From Pedobacter psychroterrae (GTDB lineage: Bacteria > Bacteroidota > Bacteroidia > Sphingobacteriales > Sphingobacteriaceae): a DNA stretch of 64,000 nt. The position numbers and the translations under genes are program-made. Under the pieces are notes generated by a model. That model searched no databases and was not told the DNA's origin. It saw only the letters and a list, made by a program, of their open reading frames with translations. The stretch is taken from positions 992,001-1,056,000 of the forward strand of contig NZ_SJSL01000001.1 of assembly GCF_004331695.1 (NCBI RefSeq). The letters run 5' to 3'. This document shows, piece after piece, positions 43,077-51,852 of the stretch (position 1 is the stretch's first letter; every line of letters begins with the position of its first letter).

Positions 43077-44084
43077 ATGAAACATGTAAAATTATTCCTA
43101 AGGTTATTTTGTTTGATGATGTTGGCGGCTGGCTGTAGTAAAAAAACAGTCAACGCTAAGGAGTCGGAACGGGGAGAACAAACAATAAACAACTTTAAAG
43201 TAGTGGGGTATATGTTTTCCAGTGGTGATCTGCTTGCGAAGTCAGCAGAGCTGGACTTCAGCAGGATAACCCATCTGATAGTCGCATTTATAAATCCTGA
43301 CGCTTCCGGAAATTTTGCTGCTGTAAACGGTTTACAGGCATTAGCGAAGAAAGCACACGACAACAATGTCAAGATCATAGCGGCATTTGCTGGCGGTAAT
43401 CCACCCCAACATTTAAAGGAACTGATTAAACCAGCCAATAGGAAAACACTGGTAGACGGACTTACACAGCTTACCCGAACCTATAACCTGGATGGCATAG
43501 ATGTAGACCTGGAAGGGGATTTCGTAAATGAGCACTATGAAGCATTTGTAGTTGATCTTTCTGTATCTTTAAAAAAGGAAGGAAAGATTATGACTGCTGC
43601 GGTAGCAACCTGGAACTCAACAGCGTATTCACAGAAAGCAATAGCACTGTTTGACCTTATCAATATCATGTCTTACGACCAAACCGGTCCCTGGAGAAAA
43701 GATCAGCCAGGGCCGCACTCCACTTATGTAGCAGCAGAGGCAGATTTCGAGCATTGGAATAGCACCAGAGGCATCAAAGCGGAGAAATTAGTGCTGGGAC
43801 TGCCTTTTTATGCGTATGGATTCGGACCAGATATCAGTGAGGATATGAATTATGGCAGTCTTGTGGCCGCCTATCCAGGATCTGAAAAAGTTGATCAATG
43901 GGAACTGCCTGGTAAAGGAACATTTTACTACAACGGTATGCCTACCATAAAAAAGAAAGTAGGTTATGCAGTCAAAAAGAAGGCTGCCGGAGTGATGATT
44001 TGGCAGTTATTGGGTGATGCAAAGGGCGAGCTGTCCTTGCTTAAAGCAATTAACGACGAAGCCTTGCTACAATTAAAGAAATAA
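43077..44084 (+). CDS. GH18 glycoside hydrolase (chitinase/endo-GlcNAcase-type) lipoprotein
   Basis: 335 residues with a lipobox (CLMMLAAGC) after a short signal. The GH18 catalytic motif is complete: DGIDVDLE at about 139-146, with Glu146 as the proton donor. Supporting segments are HLIVAFINPDASGNFA, VKIIAAFAGGNPPQHL, INIMSYDQTGPW (MxYD motif) and AAGVMIWQLLGDAKGE. Expected role: cleavage of beta-1,4-GlcNAc linkages at the cell surface. It follows the SusD gene by 12 nt. Chitinase and endo-beta-N-acetylglucosaminidase cannot be separated from sequence. Confidence 0.88.
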   Translation: MKHVKLFLRLFCLMMLAAGCSKKTVNAKESERGEQTINNFKVVGYMFSSGDLLAKSAELDFSRITHLIVAFINPDASGNFAAVNGLQALAKKAHDNNVKIIAAFAGGNPPQHLKELIKPANRKTLVDGLTQLTRTYNLDGIDVDLEGDFVNEHYEAFVVDLSVSLKKEGKIMTAAVATWNSTAYSQKAIALFDLINIMSYDQTGPWRKDQPGPHSTYVAAEADFEHWNSTRGIKAEKLVLGLPFYAYGFGPDISEDMNYGSLVAAYPGSEKVDQWELPGKGTFYYNGMPTIKKKVGYAVKKKAAGVMIWQLLGDAKGELSLLKAINDEALLQLKK

Positions 44085-44111
44085 ATTCAATCATTTAATA
44101 AATTATTGATT

Positions 44112-45464
44112 ATGAAAAATATAAAATACTTAATGGTTTGCTTTTTTCTCCTTGCTGTCGTAGTGGGCTGCAAAAAGGGACAGGAAGCAGATTTTGATGA
44201 AAATTTTCATCCTAGAATCATAGATAACGGAGCAGTGTTTACTAGTCCTAGCAGGATTATATTTGAAGGGCAATCTGCCATATACTCCCGGTTAACATTC
44301 TCCCCAAAACCACTGGAGAAAACGAAGATCTCCTGGAAAGTTAACGATGTAGAAGTCTCGACGGATACCGCATTTACATTTACGCCTACATCGGGCGGTG
44401 AATTTGTGGTAAAGGTTGAAGCAACTTATAACGGGCAGACTGCAACCAGGATTTCTAAAGTACTGGTTAGCCCCGCTACCTACACACCTAAAAGCAGCGC
44501 TTTCGTAGTAATGCCATATCTTTCGGAGAATGGCGTAGCGGCAAATATAAACTGGGCCATAGTAAGCCATGTCGCTTTCAACGGCGCAAGGATACTTCCC
44601 GATGGTGGTGTGGATTTTTCAAAAGGAAATCTGAATCAGAACATAGATGAAATAGTTGCTAGGGGCCATATCAATAAAACCCCAGTGCTCCTTGGCGTCT
44701 CGGGCAGGCTATCTGGCGTTGACGGATGGGCACTATATAATAGCGTAGACTTCGGAACAGTAATAAGCAGCCCTGCAAAAAGAGCAACTTTGGTTGCGAC
44801 ACTTGCTGCCTATGTTACAGCCAGAAAACTGGATGGTATTGATGTGATGATGACCGATTTAAGTAACGATAACTATAGTATCTCAGCCAAAAGTGCACAG
44901 TCTGTCGGACCATTCATCGCCGAACTTAAAGCGGCTCTTCCTGCAAATTCTATTGTCACCGCTACAGTAACTACCAATTATATGCATTGGGAGTACACTT
45001 CCTTATTACATGCAGACTGGGTGAATGTACATGCGTTTGAAACAGGTGCTAATGTTGGCCCCGGCGCTCCGGTTGGACAACAGTCGCCATTCTGGTTTAT
45101 GAATGATGCTGCAACTTTATGGGTCAATAAGGGATATCCTAAAAATAAACTCGTTTTGGGTATTCCGGCTTTTGGTTTAAGATATAATGAACTGGATGCG
45201 AACGGCAACAATGCGAGCTGGGGTTCTTATGATTATATAGCCTATAAAGACATCATTGCAACATCTAAAGATCCTCAGATCCATACTAAAGAATATGATG
45301 CCACAATAGCCAAAGGGGTTTATTTCAATGGTATCCCTTTGGTCACTGAAAAGGCAAATTACATTAAAACCAATGGCTTTAAAGGAGCTTATATCTGGGC
45401 TGGAGATTATGATGCAGCGGACAGTAAATCTTTAATTAAAACCATATACGATATACTAAAATAA
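44112..45464 (+). CDS. GH18-like lipoprotein with disrupted catalytic motif and Ig/PKD-like domain
   Basis: 450 residues from the ATG at 44112 (a TTG two codons earlier is rejected), lipobox (LLAVVVGC). Residues about 40-115 are a PKD/Ig-like domain (FEGQSAIYSRLTFSPKPLEK, ISWKVNDVEVSTDTAFTFTP). Residues 130-450 keep the GH18 scaffold, but the motif reads DGIDVMMTDL at about 241: the second Asp is Met and the catalytic Glu is Thr. It should therefore not cut but may bind glycan. It starts 27 nt after the active GH18 gene, suggesting a surface glycan-binding role in the same locus. Confidence 0.8.
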   Translation: MKNIKYLMVCFFLLAVVVGCKKGQEADFDENFHPRIIDNGAVFTSPSRIIFEGQSAIYSRLTFSPKPLEKTKISWKVNDVEVSTDTAFTFTPTSGGEFVVKVEATYNGQTATRISKVLVSPATYTPKSSAFVVMPYLSENGVAANINWAIVSHVAFNGARILPDGGVDFSKGNLNQNIDEIVARGHINKTPVLLGVSGRLSGVDGWALYNSVDFGTVISSPAKRATLVATLAAYVTARKLDGIDVMMTDLSNDNYSISAKSAQSVGPFIAELKAALPANSIVTATVTTNYMHWEYTSLLHADWVNVHAFETGANVGPGAPVGQQSPFWFMNDAATLWVNKGYPKNKLVLGIPAFGLRYNELDANGNNASWGSYDYIAYKDIIATSKDPQIHTKEYDATIAKGVYFNGIPLVTEKANYIKTNGFKGAYIWAGDYDAADSKSLIKTIYDILK

Positions 45465-45470
45465 TGACAT

Positions 45471-45521
45471 CAATCCCTAATGGAATTCGCTCAGGACTTT
45501 CGTTGGGGATTGTAAATTTTT
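45471..45521 (+). terminator. hairpin between GH18-like and GH20 genes
   Basis: CAATCCCTAA (45471-45480) pairs with TTGGGGATTG (45503-45512) with one G-T pair and a 22-nt loop, followed by a T-run (45517-45521). It could partly terminate the SusC-led transcript and lower expression of the GH20 gene. Confidence 0.45.
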
Positions 45522-45547
45522 ATAGCTTAGTGCCATAATCATTAATT

Positions 45548-48076
45548 ATGACAAAGATCTGCTCGTTCATCCTTTTTTTCTTTACAATAAGCCAAGGATT
45601 CTCTCAAAAAAAGGTAGCTTTTAATGCCAAAGATTTAAAGGTTACCTGGGAAACAGTAGAAAATAACTACAAGGGAACCGGTGAAACATATTCTAAATTG
45701 ACCCTCACCAATATCGGGAAAGAAGCACTGCCTTCTTCCGGCTGGATCCTGTATTTCAATGCTGCAAATCCGAGGAGTCTTACAGAGGTACAGAATGCGC
45801 TTAAAGTGGAGCAGATCAACGGAGATTTTTTTAAAGCTTCTCCGGCAAAATCTTTTAAGGGACTGCTGCCCGGAAAATCAGAGACCGTTCAGTTGCTTTC
45901 CAGGGATTTAATTAAAAGAACAGATTTCCCCAGAGGTTTCTATATTGCCTTTGATTCCAGACCTGCTGAAGGCATTGCTGTTCCTTTCGAAGCGATAACT
46001 GCTGTAAACTACAAAGATCAGCAGAAGGCGATTTCAGAGAATACTTTTGCACGTAATGAGGAAATAGAAGACATTCCAGTTGCGATATTACCACCGATAT
46101 TTCCTACCCCGTTGAATGCTAAAAAGACAAAAGATAATTTTACCATTAGCAAGCAGACTAAGATCGTTACAGATCCTATGTTTAGCGCAGAAGCGGCTTA
46201 TTTGTCGACAGAAATCGAAAAGATATGTGATTTTAAGCCATTGATCGGCTCAACAGAAAAGCAGAACATTATTGTTTTGCAACAACTCACACTGCCATCC
46301 GAGGAAGCGTATAAGCTGCAGATTACTTCTAATGCGATCATTATTGGTGCATCTGGCAATGAAGGGATATTTTATGGAATACAATCCTTAAAGAATCTAT
46401 TTCCATCTGCCACCTGGTCCGTAAAACAAGAATCTATCAGCATTTCGGGACTGGTCGTTACCGATGCTCCCCGTTTCCCGCATCGCGCATTCATGATGGA
46501 TATAGCACGTAATTTTCAGCCGAAAGAGGAGATACTGAAAGTGATAGATATGATCTCTTTATATAAAATGAATGTATTGCACCTGCATTTTAATGATGAT
46601 GAAGGGTGGAGGATAGAAATACCCGGATTGCCGGAACTGACTGAAGTAGGCTCCAAACGCGGACATACGCTTACAGAAAAAGATAACCTGATTCCATCTT
46701 ATGGCTCGGGCCCGAATATAAACGCCAACTCAGGAAGCGGATATCTTTCAAAGGCTGATTATATTGAGATACTGAGATATGCCACAACAAGGCATATTCG
46801 TGTTATCCCAGAATTTGAGACGCCAGGCCATGCCAGGGCCGCCATAAAATCTATGAATACCAGGTATGAAAAATTGCTAAAGGCAGGCGATAAGGCAGGA
46901 GCAGAAAAATACCTTCTGAGAGACCTTAAAGATCAGTCTGTGTATCGCTCTGTTCAGGGATGGAACGACAATGTGATCAATCCGGCGCTGCCTTCAGTAT
47001 ATACGTTCATGGAAAAGCTGATAGATGAAATGTTGCTGATGTACAAAGAAGCAGATGCCCCACTGACAACCATACACTTTGGCGGAGATGAAGTTCCGGT
47101 AGGGGTATGGGAGAAATCGCCTGCTGTTACCGCCCTGCTAAAGAGAGATCCAAGTGTAAAATCCGTTGATGAAATATGGAATTATTACTTTAAAAACATA
47201 AATAAATTACTAAAATCCCGAGGTCTATATTTATCAGGCTGGGAAGAAATTGGTTTAAAAAAGGCATTGGTAAATGGACAAAAACAGATGGTGCTTGACG
47301 CACGTTTTGCGAATGAGAACTTTCATACTGACGTCTGGAATAACCTGGCGCCTAATGAGGACCTGGCATACAAGCTTGCTAATGCAGGGTACAAAGTTGT
47401 TCTTACTAATGTTACTAACATGTATATAGATCTGGCTTATAATAAGAACTTTGAAGAAGCAGGGCAATATTGGGGCGGCTATGTCGATCTGGATAAGCTT
47501 TTTCGCTTTATTCCGTTTAATTTCTATAAAAATCAAATAGAAGATGAAAGAGGCAATCCGCTCAAGGCAGATCATTTTGCCAGTAAGGAACAGCTGTCTG
47601 AAAAGGGAAAGTTAAATATCGTAGGTATACAAGCCCCCTTATGGAGTGAAGTGATCACATCTGAATCCCAGCTCGAATACCTGCTGCTACCAAAAATTTT
47701 GGGTATTGCAGAAAGAAGCTGGGCTGCCAACCCTGATTGGGCAATTGAAACAGATGCTAACAAAAGTCAGGAACTTTATAAATACGCCTGGTCTGAATTT
47801 TTAAATGTCGTAGCAAAAAAGGAACTGCCAAGATTAGACTATTATGGCGGTGGATTCAGATACCGTATTCCTGACCCGGGGATAACCATGCAGGATAATA
47901 AGGTTGTAGTAAATATTCAGTTGCCCGGTTTTGAAATCAGGTATACCACAGATGGAACCATGCCAACAAGAAATAGTAAATTATACACAGGCCCGATTTC
48001 AGAGATAAAAAGCCTCTCGTTCCGCACATTTAATAAAGCAGGGCGCGGAGGAAGAACAATTACCTATGTAAAATAA
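45548..48076 (+). CDS. GH20 beta-N-acetylhexosaminidase
   Basis: 842 residues with a signal peptide (ICSFILFFFTISQGFSQ). Order: CHB-type N-terminal domain (about 20-160, KVTWETVENNYKGTGETYSK), GH20b (about 185-305), GH20 catalytic barrel (about 315-700) and a C-terminal CHB_HEX-type domain (YTTDGTMPTRNSKLYTGPIS). The catalytic pair is in TIHFGGDEVPVG (Asp514-Glu515). Supporting motifs are LHLHFNDDEGWRIEIPGLPE and RVIPEFETPGHARAAIKSM. It releases terminal GlcNAc/GalNAc from chitooligosaccharides, downstream of the GH18 enzyme. Confidence 0.93.
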   Translation: MTKICSFILFFFTISQGFSQKKVAFNAKDLKVTWETVENNYKGTGETYSKLTLTNIGKEALPSSGWILYFNAANPRSLTEVQNALKVEQINGDFFKASPAKSFKGLLPGKSETVQLLSRDLIKRTDFPRGFYIAFDSRPAEGIAVPFEAITAVNYKDQQKAISENTFARNEEIEDIPVAILPPIFPTPLNAKKTKDNFTISKQTKIVTDPMFSAEAAYLSTEIEKICDFKPLIGSTEKQNIIVLQQLTLPSEEAYKLQITSNAIIIGASGNEGIFYGIQSLKNLFPSATWSVKQESISISGLVVTDAPRFPHRAFMMDIARNFQPKEEILKVIDMISLYKMNVLHLHFNDDEGWRIEIPGLPELTEVGSKRGHTLTEKDNLIPSYGSGPNINANSGSGYLSKADYIEILRYATTRHIRVIPEFETPGHARAAIKSMNTRYEKLLKAGDKAGAEKYLLRDLKDQSVYRSVQGWNDNVINPALPSVYTFMEKLIDEMLLMYKEADAPLTTIHFGGDEVPVGVWEKSPAVTALLKRDPSVKSVDEIWNYYFKNINKLLKSRGLYLSGWEEIGLKKALVNGQKQMVLDARFANENFHTDVWNNLAPNEDLAYKLANAGYKVVLTNVTNMYIDLAYNKNFEEAGQYWGGYVDLDKLFRFIPFNFYKNQIEDERGNPLKADHFASKEQLSEKGKLNIVGIQAPLWSEVITSESQLEYLLLPKILGIAERSWAANPDWAIETDANKSQELYKYAWSEFLNVVAKKELPRLDYYGGGFRYRIPDPGITMQDNKVVVNIQLPGFEIRYTTDGTMPTRNSKLYTGPISEIKSLSFRTFNKAGRGGRTITYVK

Positions 48077-48090
48077 TTATCTTCGCAGCC

Positions 48091-48663
48091 ATGTCTTCAC
48101 ATCACATAGTTCGAGAGAAACAAGAACCTGCGCTGTATATTCATCATCTGGGAACATTTGATGAAGAATATCTTGGGCAGCTACTGGAATGGAGCCCTAC
48201 ACTCATTGTTAGTTCGCAAGATTATGAAAAGGGAATCAGCCTGGGTCTAAAGATTGATCTCGTGGTTAATTCAGCTCTTTCTGATACTTCCTTTCAGGAA
48301 AATACAAAGATGATTCTTGCAGAAAATGATAGCCTCGATGCGGTTTTAGATTACCTCATCGCCGAGAAATATCCCGCTGTCAACGTTATTGATTCCGCTT
48401 CAACGTGTAAATTGAGAGAACTGGGCAGTTATGTTTCTGAAATCAACATTGTGATATTCACAGATACAGAGAAAGCTTATGCGATTAAATCTGGTTTTAG
48501 CGTTTGGAAGCCTAAAGACACGGTCTATCATATAGAGGTGATTTCTTATTTTGAAACGAGCAATCTAAAACAGCATGAAGTTGGCAGTTTTGTAGTTATT
48601 AATGATGGATTTGTGGAATTTATATTCACCACACCCTATCTGTTTATAAGTGAAATGTTATGA
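48091..48663 (+). CDS. thiamine pyrophosphokinase-like protein, degenerate
   Basis: 190 residues starting MSSHHIVREKQEPALYIHHL, with LGQLLEWSPTLIVSSQDYEK and LGLKIDLVVNSALSDTSFQE resembling the N-terminal domain of Bacteroidota thiamine pyrophosphokinases, and LDAVLDYLIAEKYPAVNVID the conserved middle helix. The expected GDxDS and TGGRxDH motifs are replaced (NSALSD; DSASTCKLREL), so kinase activity is doubtful. It follows the GH20 gene by 14 nt and overlaps the next GNAT gene by 4 nt. Confidence 0.5.
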   Translation: MSSHHIVREKQEPALYIHHLGTFDEEYLGQLLEWSPTLIVSSQDYEKGISLGLKIDLVVNSALSDTSFQENTKMILAENDSLDAVLDYLIAEKYPAVNVIDSASTCKLRELGSYVSEINIVIFTDTEKAYAIKSGFSVWKPKDTVYHIEVISYFETSNLKQHEVGSFVVINDGFVEFIFTTPYLFISEML

Positions 48664-49154
48664 TTATCTTAAGAAAAGCAAAAGAAGAGGATATTGAAGT
48701 AATACAGGATATTGCCAACAGTACATGGTACAATACCTACGCTGATTATCTGTCTGCCGAGCAAATTGAATATATGCTTGATAAAATGTACAATAAAGGT
48801 GTGTTGCTTTCCCAATTCCAGGAAGGGCATATTTTTTTGATGGCACAAGAAAATGATAAAGACCTGGGATATGCCGGGTTTTCCATTTTAGATCCAGAAG
48901 CTTGTAGCTACAAATTGCACAAACTGTATGTTTTGCCGGAAATGCATGGGAAGGGTGTTGGAAAATTACTGGTCAATGAAGTGATGAACCTGGTTCGGGA
49001 TCTTGAAGGTAAATCCATCGAACTAAACGTCAACAGGAATAATAAAGCGGCTGACTTTTATAAATCAGCAGGGTTTGAGATTAAAGAAACGGTAAACCTC
49101 GATATTGGCGAAGGCTATTTCATGAACGACTATGTGATGGTAAAAGCGCTCTAA
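48660..49154 (+). CDS. GNAT-family N-acetyltransferase
   Basis: 164 residues. GNAT segments are IILRKAKEEDIEVIQDIANS, YKLHKLYVLPEMHGKGVGKL (acetyl-CoA loop), IELNVNRNNKAADFYKSAGF and a hydrophobic final strand. The ATG overlaps the preceding stop (ATGTTATGA), and the stop overlaps the converging M28 gene stop by 4 nt. Substrate unknown; ribosomal-protein or small-amine acetylation are both possible. Confidence 0.82.
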   Translation: MIILRKAKEEDIEVIQDIANSTWYNTYADYLSAEQIEYMLDKMYNKGVLLSQFQEGHIFLMAQENDKDLGYAGFSILDPEACSYKLHKLYVLPEMHGKGVGKLLVNEVMNLVRDLEGKSIELNVNRNNKAADFYKSAGFEIKETVNLDIGEGYFMNDYVMVKAL

Positions 49155-50104
49155 CGCTCTACGAGTTTAGGAATTCTGACAGGCGTATCAATGCCCTTTA
49201 CAATACTTATCGCACTTTTTGCAATACCTTTTATAGTTGCCAGTATGTTCTCACTGTCCAGCGTGACATATTCATCTTTCACGGTGTGGTAATAAGGATC
49301 AGTATCTATCTTATCCGTACTGATGGTATGGGCTGGAACACCCAGTGCGGCTAAAGTGGCGTTGTCACTTCTGTAAAACAGTTGTTGTTTCGGATAAGGA
49401 TCAGGATGAAAGGTAAATTCTGTTCCGACAAGATTTTTCTGAAGGATTTTGCCAAAATCCGATTTGTCAAATCCTGTAATAAAGGCCGTGTTCTTTCCAA
49501 ACTTACTTTCCTTACCTATCATTTCAATATTAAACATCGCTACTACTTCATCAGGGTTTAAGGTTTTTGAAAAATGCTTTGAACCAAAACCGCCAATCTC
49601 TTCGGCTGTGAAAGCTATAAATATCAGCGTACGCTCATTGTTGTTTAATGCTTTGTAATACTTTGCCAATGCGATCATGGCCGTTGTGCCTGAAGCATCA
49701 TCATCGGACCCGTTTGCTATACTGTCAGTTCCTTCTGCCTTAATAATACCGAGGTGGTCATAATGCCCGGAAAAAACGACAATTTCATTTGCTTTTGATT
49801 TGCCGGGGATCATACCCGCTACATTAAACAAAGGCCTGTTATCAGTCGAATCTTTAAAGAAGGTTTGCCGGTACCCTGAAGCGCCTGTGAGCGGTGAAAG
49901 ACCCATACTTTTAAACTCTGCCTCAATAAAAGAGGCGGCTTTGTCAATTCCGGGCGTAAAGGCAGCTCTTCCCTCCATGTCATCAGCACTCAGTGTTTTA
50001 ATCAACCTGTCAACATATTCTTTAGTGATTATTTTGTTGATGTCCTGTGCGTACAGTGGCGCAGATGTTAACAGAACAAATAGAAGGTAAAGGTTCTTTT
50101 TCAT
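49151..50104 (-). CDS. M28-family zinc aminopeptidase, secreted
   Basis: 317 residues with a signal peptide (KNLYLLFVLLTSAPLYAQD). M28 motifs are present: VVFSGHYDHLGIIKAEGTDS (metal His/Asp), NGSDDDASGTTAMIALAKYY (bridging Asp), FIAFTAEEIGGFGSKHF (catalytic Glu pair) and DKIDTDPYYHTVKDEY (last His). It removes N-terminal amino acids in the periplasm or outside the cell. It shares 4 nt with the DUF4407 gene upstream (50101-50104), implying one transcript. Confidence 0.88.
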   Translation of the reverse strand: MKKNLYLLFVLLTSAPLYAQDINKIITKEYVDRLIKTLSADDMEGRAAFTPGIDKAASFIEAEFKSMGLSPLTGASGYRQTFFKDSTDNRPLFNVAGMIPGKSKANEIVVFSGHYDHLGIIKAEGTDSIANGSDDDASGTTAMIALAKYYKALNNNERTLIFIAFTAEEIGGFGSKHFSKTLNPDEVVAMFNIEMIGKESKFGKNTAFITGFDKSDFGKILQKNLVGTEFTFHPDPYPKQQLFYRSDNATLAALGVPAHTISTDKIDTDPYYHTVKDEYVTLDSENILATIKGIAKSAISIVKGIDTPVRIPKLVER

Positions 50105-51201
50105 ATCTCGTATTGCTGTGGCAAATTTAGTTTATTTTTTCTTTTTGCAATCTCTGTAGAGATACGTGTATTATGTACCCCATCTATTACGGTAACTTCA
50201 AAATCTTTGTCCTTATCAGATTCATAAATCTGAGAGGTTTCAACGTTTTCGACTGATCTGTCGTACGGTCCGCGACTGCTCATCAGCTTTACAAACACAG
50301 GCAGGCATTCAAAAAATATAAAGAGCAGTCCAATGAATGTTATAGCCATAGAAGTGCTGAGGTCGGGTTTGCCATTGGGGCTGAAGCTGAGCTGCCCAAG
50401 GGCCCAATTTCTGTCGGCGAATCCCGCAATATTCGCCAGGCTGTCCAGTTCTTTGCTGGTATAAATCTTTTCAGCCATGAGGCCGTCGAACTGCTTTCTT
50501 CCATCTACAAAATTTTCAAGCCTTCTTACCTCGGCCGACAGTGTATCCAGTGATTGCCTTCTCTGGCTCAGCTCAGTTTCTTTTCTCTTTGCATATGGCC
50601 CATATCCCATAATTCCAGAAGTTTCCGTTGTTTTATTACCAAAGATCTCAAAATTTAGTTTCTGTTCCTCGCTTTTAATGGCATTTGCCATCGTATCACG
50701 GCGGGTTTTTAAATCACCAAGCTTGGCAAGTTCAATTTTGTATTTATTTCCAAAAGCTGCGTTAAGCGTGTCTATTTTAGAGCGCTGATTGTTGAGGTAG
50801 CTAACTTTAAGGCGTTCTTTTATTTCTTTGTCAAAAATTTTCAGTTCCAGCGGTCTCGAGATTACGATACCGATCATGATGGCCAGTAAAATTCGGGGTG
50901 TCGCCTGCCATACCTGCTTGGTTGTGGAAGCACTCTTATTAATACTTGATACAATATACCTGTCCATATTGAAAATGGCAAGGCCCCAGATCAACCCAAA
51001 AAGTACAGCAAAGAATACAGCGCCGGAGTCTCCTTTAAAAACAAAATACATGGCATAGCCACCCGACAATGCTGCAAATAAACCTGTGAAGAATATGGTA
51101 GCCCCAATTCCAACATATTTATTGTGCTCAGTAGGATGTTTTTCTAAAGTAGCAAGGTGTACTCCGGAACAAAACCAAAAGAAGCGCGAAATAGTATTCA
51201 T
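50101..51201 (-). CDS. DUF4407-family membrane protein
   Basis: 366 residues. Membrane segments near 30-75 (ATIFFTGLFAALSGGYAMYF, FAVLFGLIWGLAIFNMDRYI) and 95-115, a long coiled-coil-like periplasmic region, then a late segment (STSMAITFIGLLFIFFECLP). This is the DUF4407 arrangement. Function unknown. It overlaps the M28 gene by 4 nt. Confidence 0.85.
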   Translation of the reverse strand: MNTISRFFWFCSGVHLATLEKHPTEHNKYVGIGATIFFTGLFAALSGGYAMYFVFKGDSGAVFFAVLFGLIWGLAIFNMDRYIVSSINKSASTTKQVWQATPRILLAIMIGIVISRPLELKIFDKEIKERLKVSYLNNQRSKIDTLNAAFGNKYKIELAKLGDLKTRRDTMANAIKSEEQKLNFEIFGNKTTETSGIMGYGPYAKRKETELSQRRQSLDTLSAEVRRLENFVDGRKQFDGLMAEKIYTSKELDSLANIAGFADRNWALGQLSFSPNGKPDLSTSMAITFIGLLFIFFECLPVFVKLMSSRGPYDRSVENVETSQIYESDKDKDFEVTVIDGVHNTRISTEIAKRKNKLNLPQQYEI

Positions 51202-51292
51202 GACAATAACCCAAAGTTAGTAAGGAAAAACTATTAAACGCCTGACCAGCTTAGTTGTTACAGAAATTTGGCATTTAAATGATTCTAAATAC

Positions 51293-51328
51293 TAGTATCT
51301 AACTACTAGATACTAATTCATATCTTTG
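51293..51328 (+). promoter_or_regulatory. rhodanese promoter with 9-bp palindrome
   Basis: TAGTATCTA (51293-51301) and TAGATACTA (51307-51315) form a perfect inverted repeat with a 5-nt spacer; the same stretch has a loose 7-nt repeat (CTAGTAT CTAACTA CTAGATA CTAATTC). TATCTTTG (51321-51328) matches the TAnnTTTG -7 box, 16 nt before the ATG. The palindrome covers the -10 to -33 spacer, so it is a likely operator. Confidence 0.5.
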
Positions 51329-51343
51329 AAAAAATTAAACGAT

Positions 51344-51664
51344 ATGATTAAGGAAATAACCGTAGAAGAGCTTAAAGAAAAAATTGATAACAAAGAAGAC
51401 TTTCAGCTGATCGATGTTAGAGAAACATTCGAGTATGAGACTTCAAATCTTGAAGGATTAAATATTCCATTGGGAGGTATTCTGATCGAAACTGATAAAA
51501 TTGCTACTGATAAGCCTGTAATTGTGCATTGCAGAAGTGGAAAGAGAAGCGCGGCGGCAATTATGCAATTGGAGCAGCAGCTGGGATTAACCAATTTGTA
51601 CAATCTTCAGGGCGGTATTCTTGCCTGGCAGGAAGCCTTTGATCCTGAGATGCCTGTTTATTGA
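51344..51664 (+). CDS. rhodanese-like sulfurtransferase
   Basis: 106 residues from the ATG at 51344; the longer frame begins with a TTG inside the promoter. A single rhodanese domain with the active-site loop HCRSGKRSAA and FQLIDVRETFEYETSNLEGL at the start. It moves sulfane sulfur to an acceptor; the partner is unknown. The next gene starts 2 nt after the stop codon. Confidence 0.88.
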   Translation: MIKEITVEELKEKIDNKEDFQLIDVRETFEYETSNLEGLNIPLGGILIETDKIATDKPVIVHCRSGKRSAAAIMQLEQQLGLTNLYNLQGGILAWQEAFDPEMPVY

Positions 51665-51666
51665 TC

Positions 51667-51852
51667 ATGATAAAGAAAATCGCAATTAATGTATTTTATA
51701 ACCTGGGCATCATCTTGTCGCTCTTTGGAATTTTCTGGTCTTTCGAAAATGGTAAGTATCCGCTGATCGCTTTATTTGTAGTCACTGCCGGATTTTTTCT
51801 TTATCTGAAGATCAGGCTTGTCAAGGAAACACGAAATATGTTCAGGAAATAA
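51667..51852 (+). CDS. small two-helix membrane protein (DUF6358-like)
   Basis: 61 residues from MIKKIAINVFYNLGIILSLF, with two hydrophobic helices (about 7-22 and 31-48) and a basic tail. Resembles small Sphingobacteriaceae membrane proteins of unknown function; I am not certain of the family. The ATG is 2 nt after the rhodanese stop, so the two are one transcript. It overlaps the converging epimerase gene by 11 nt. Confidence 0.5.
   Translation: MIKKIAINVFYNLGIILSLFGIFWSFENGKYPLIALFVVTAGFFLYLKIRLVKETRNMFRK

Noticed and set aside
44112..45464. Active chitinase
   Set aside because: The DxDxE motif is replaced by DVMMT, so catalysis is not expected; called GH18-like instead.
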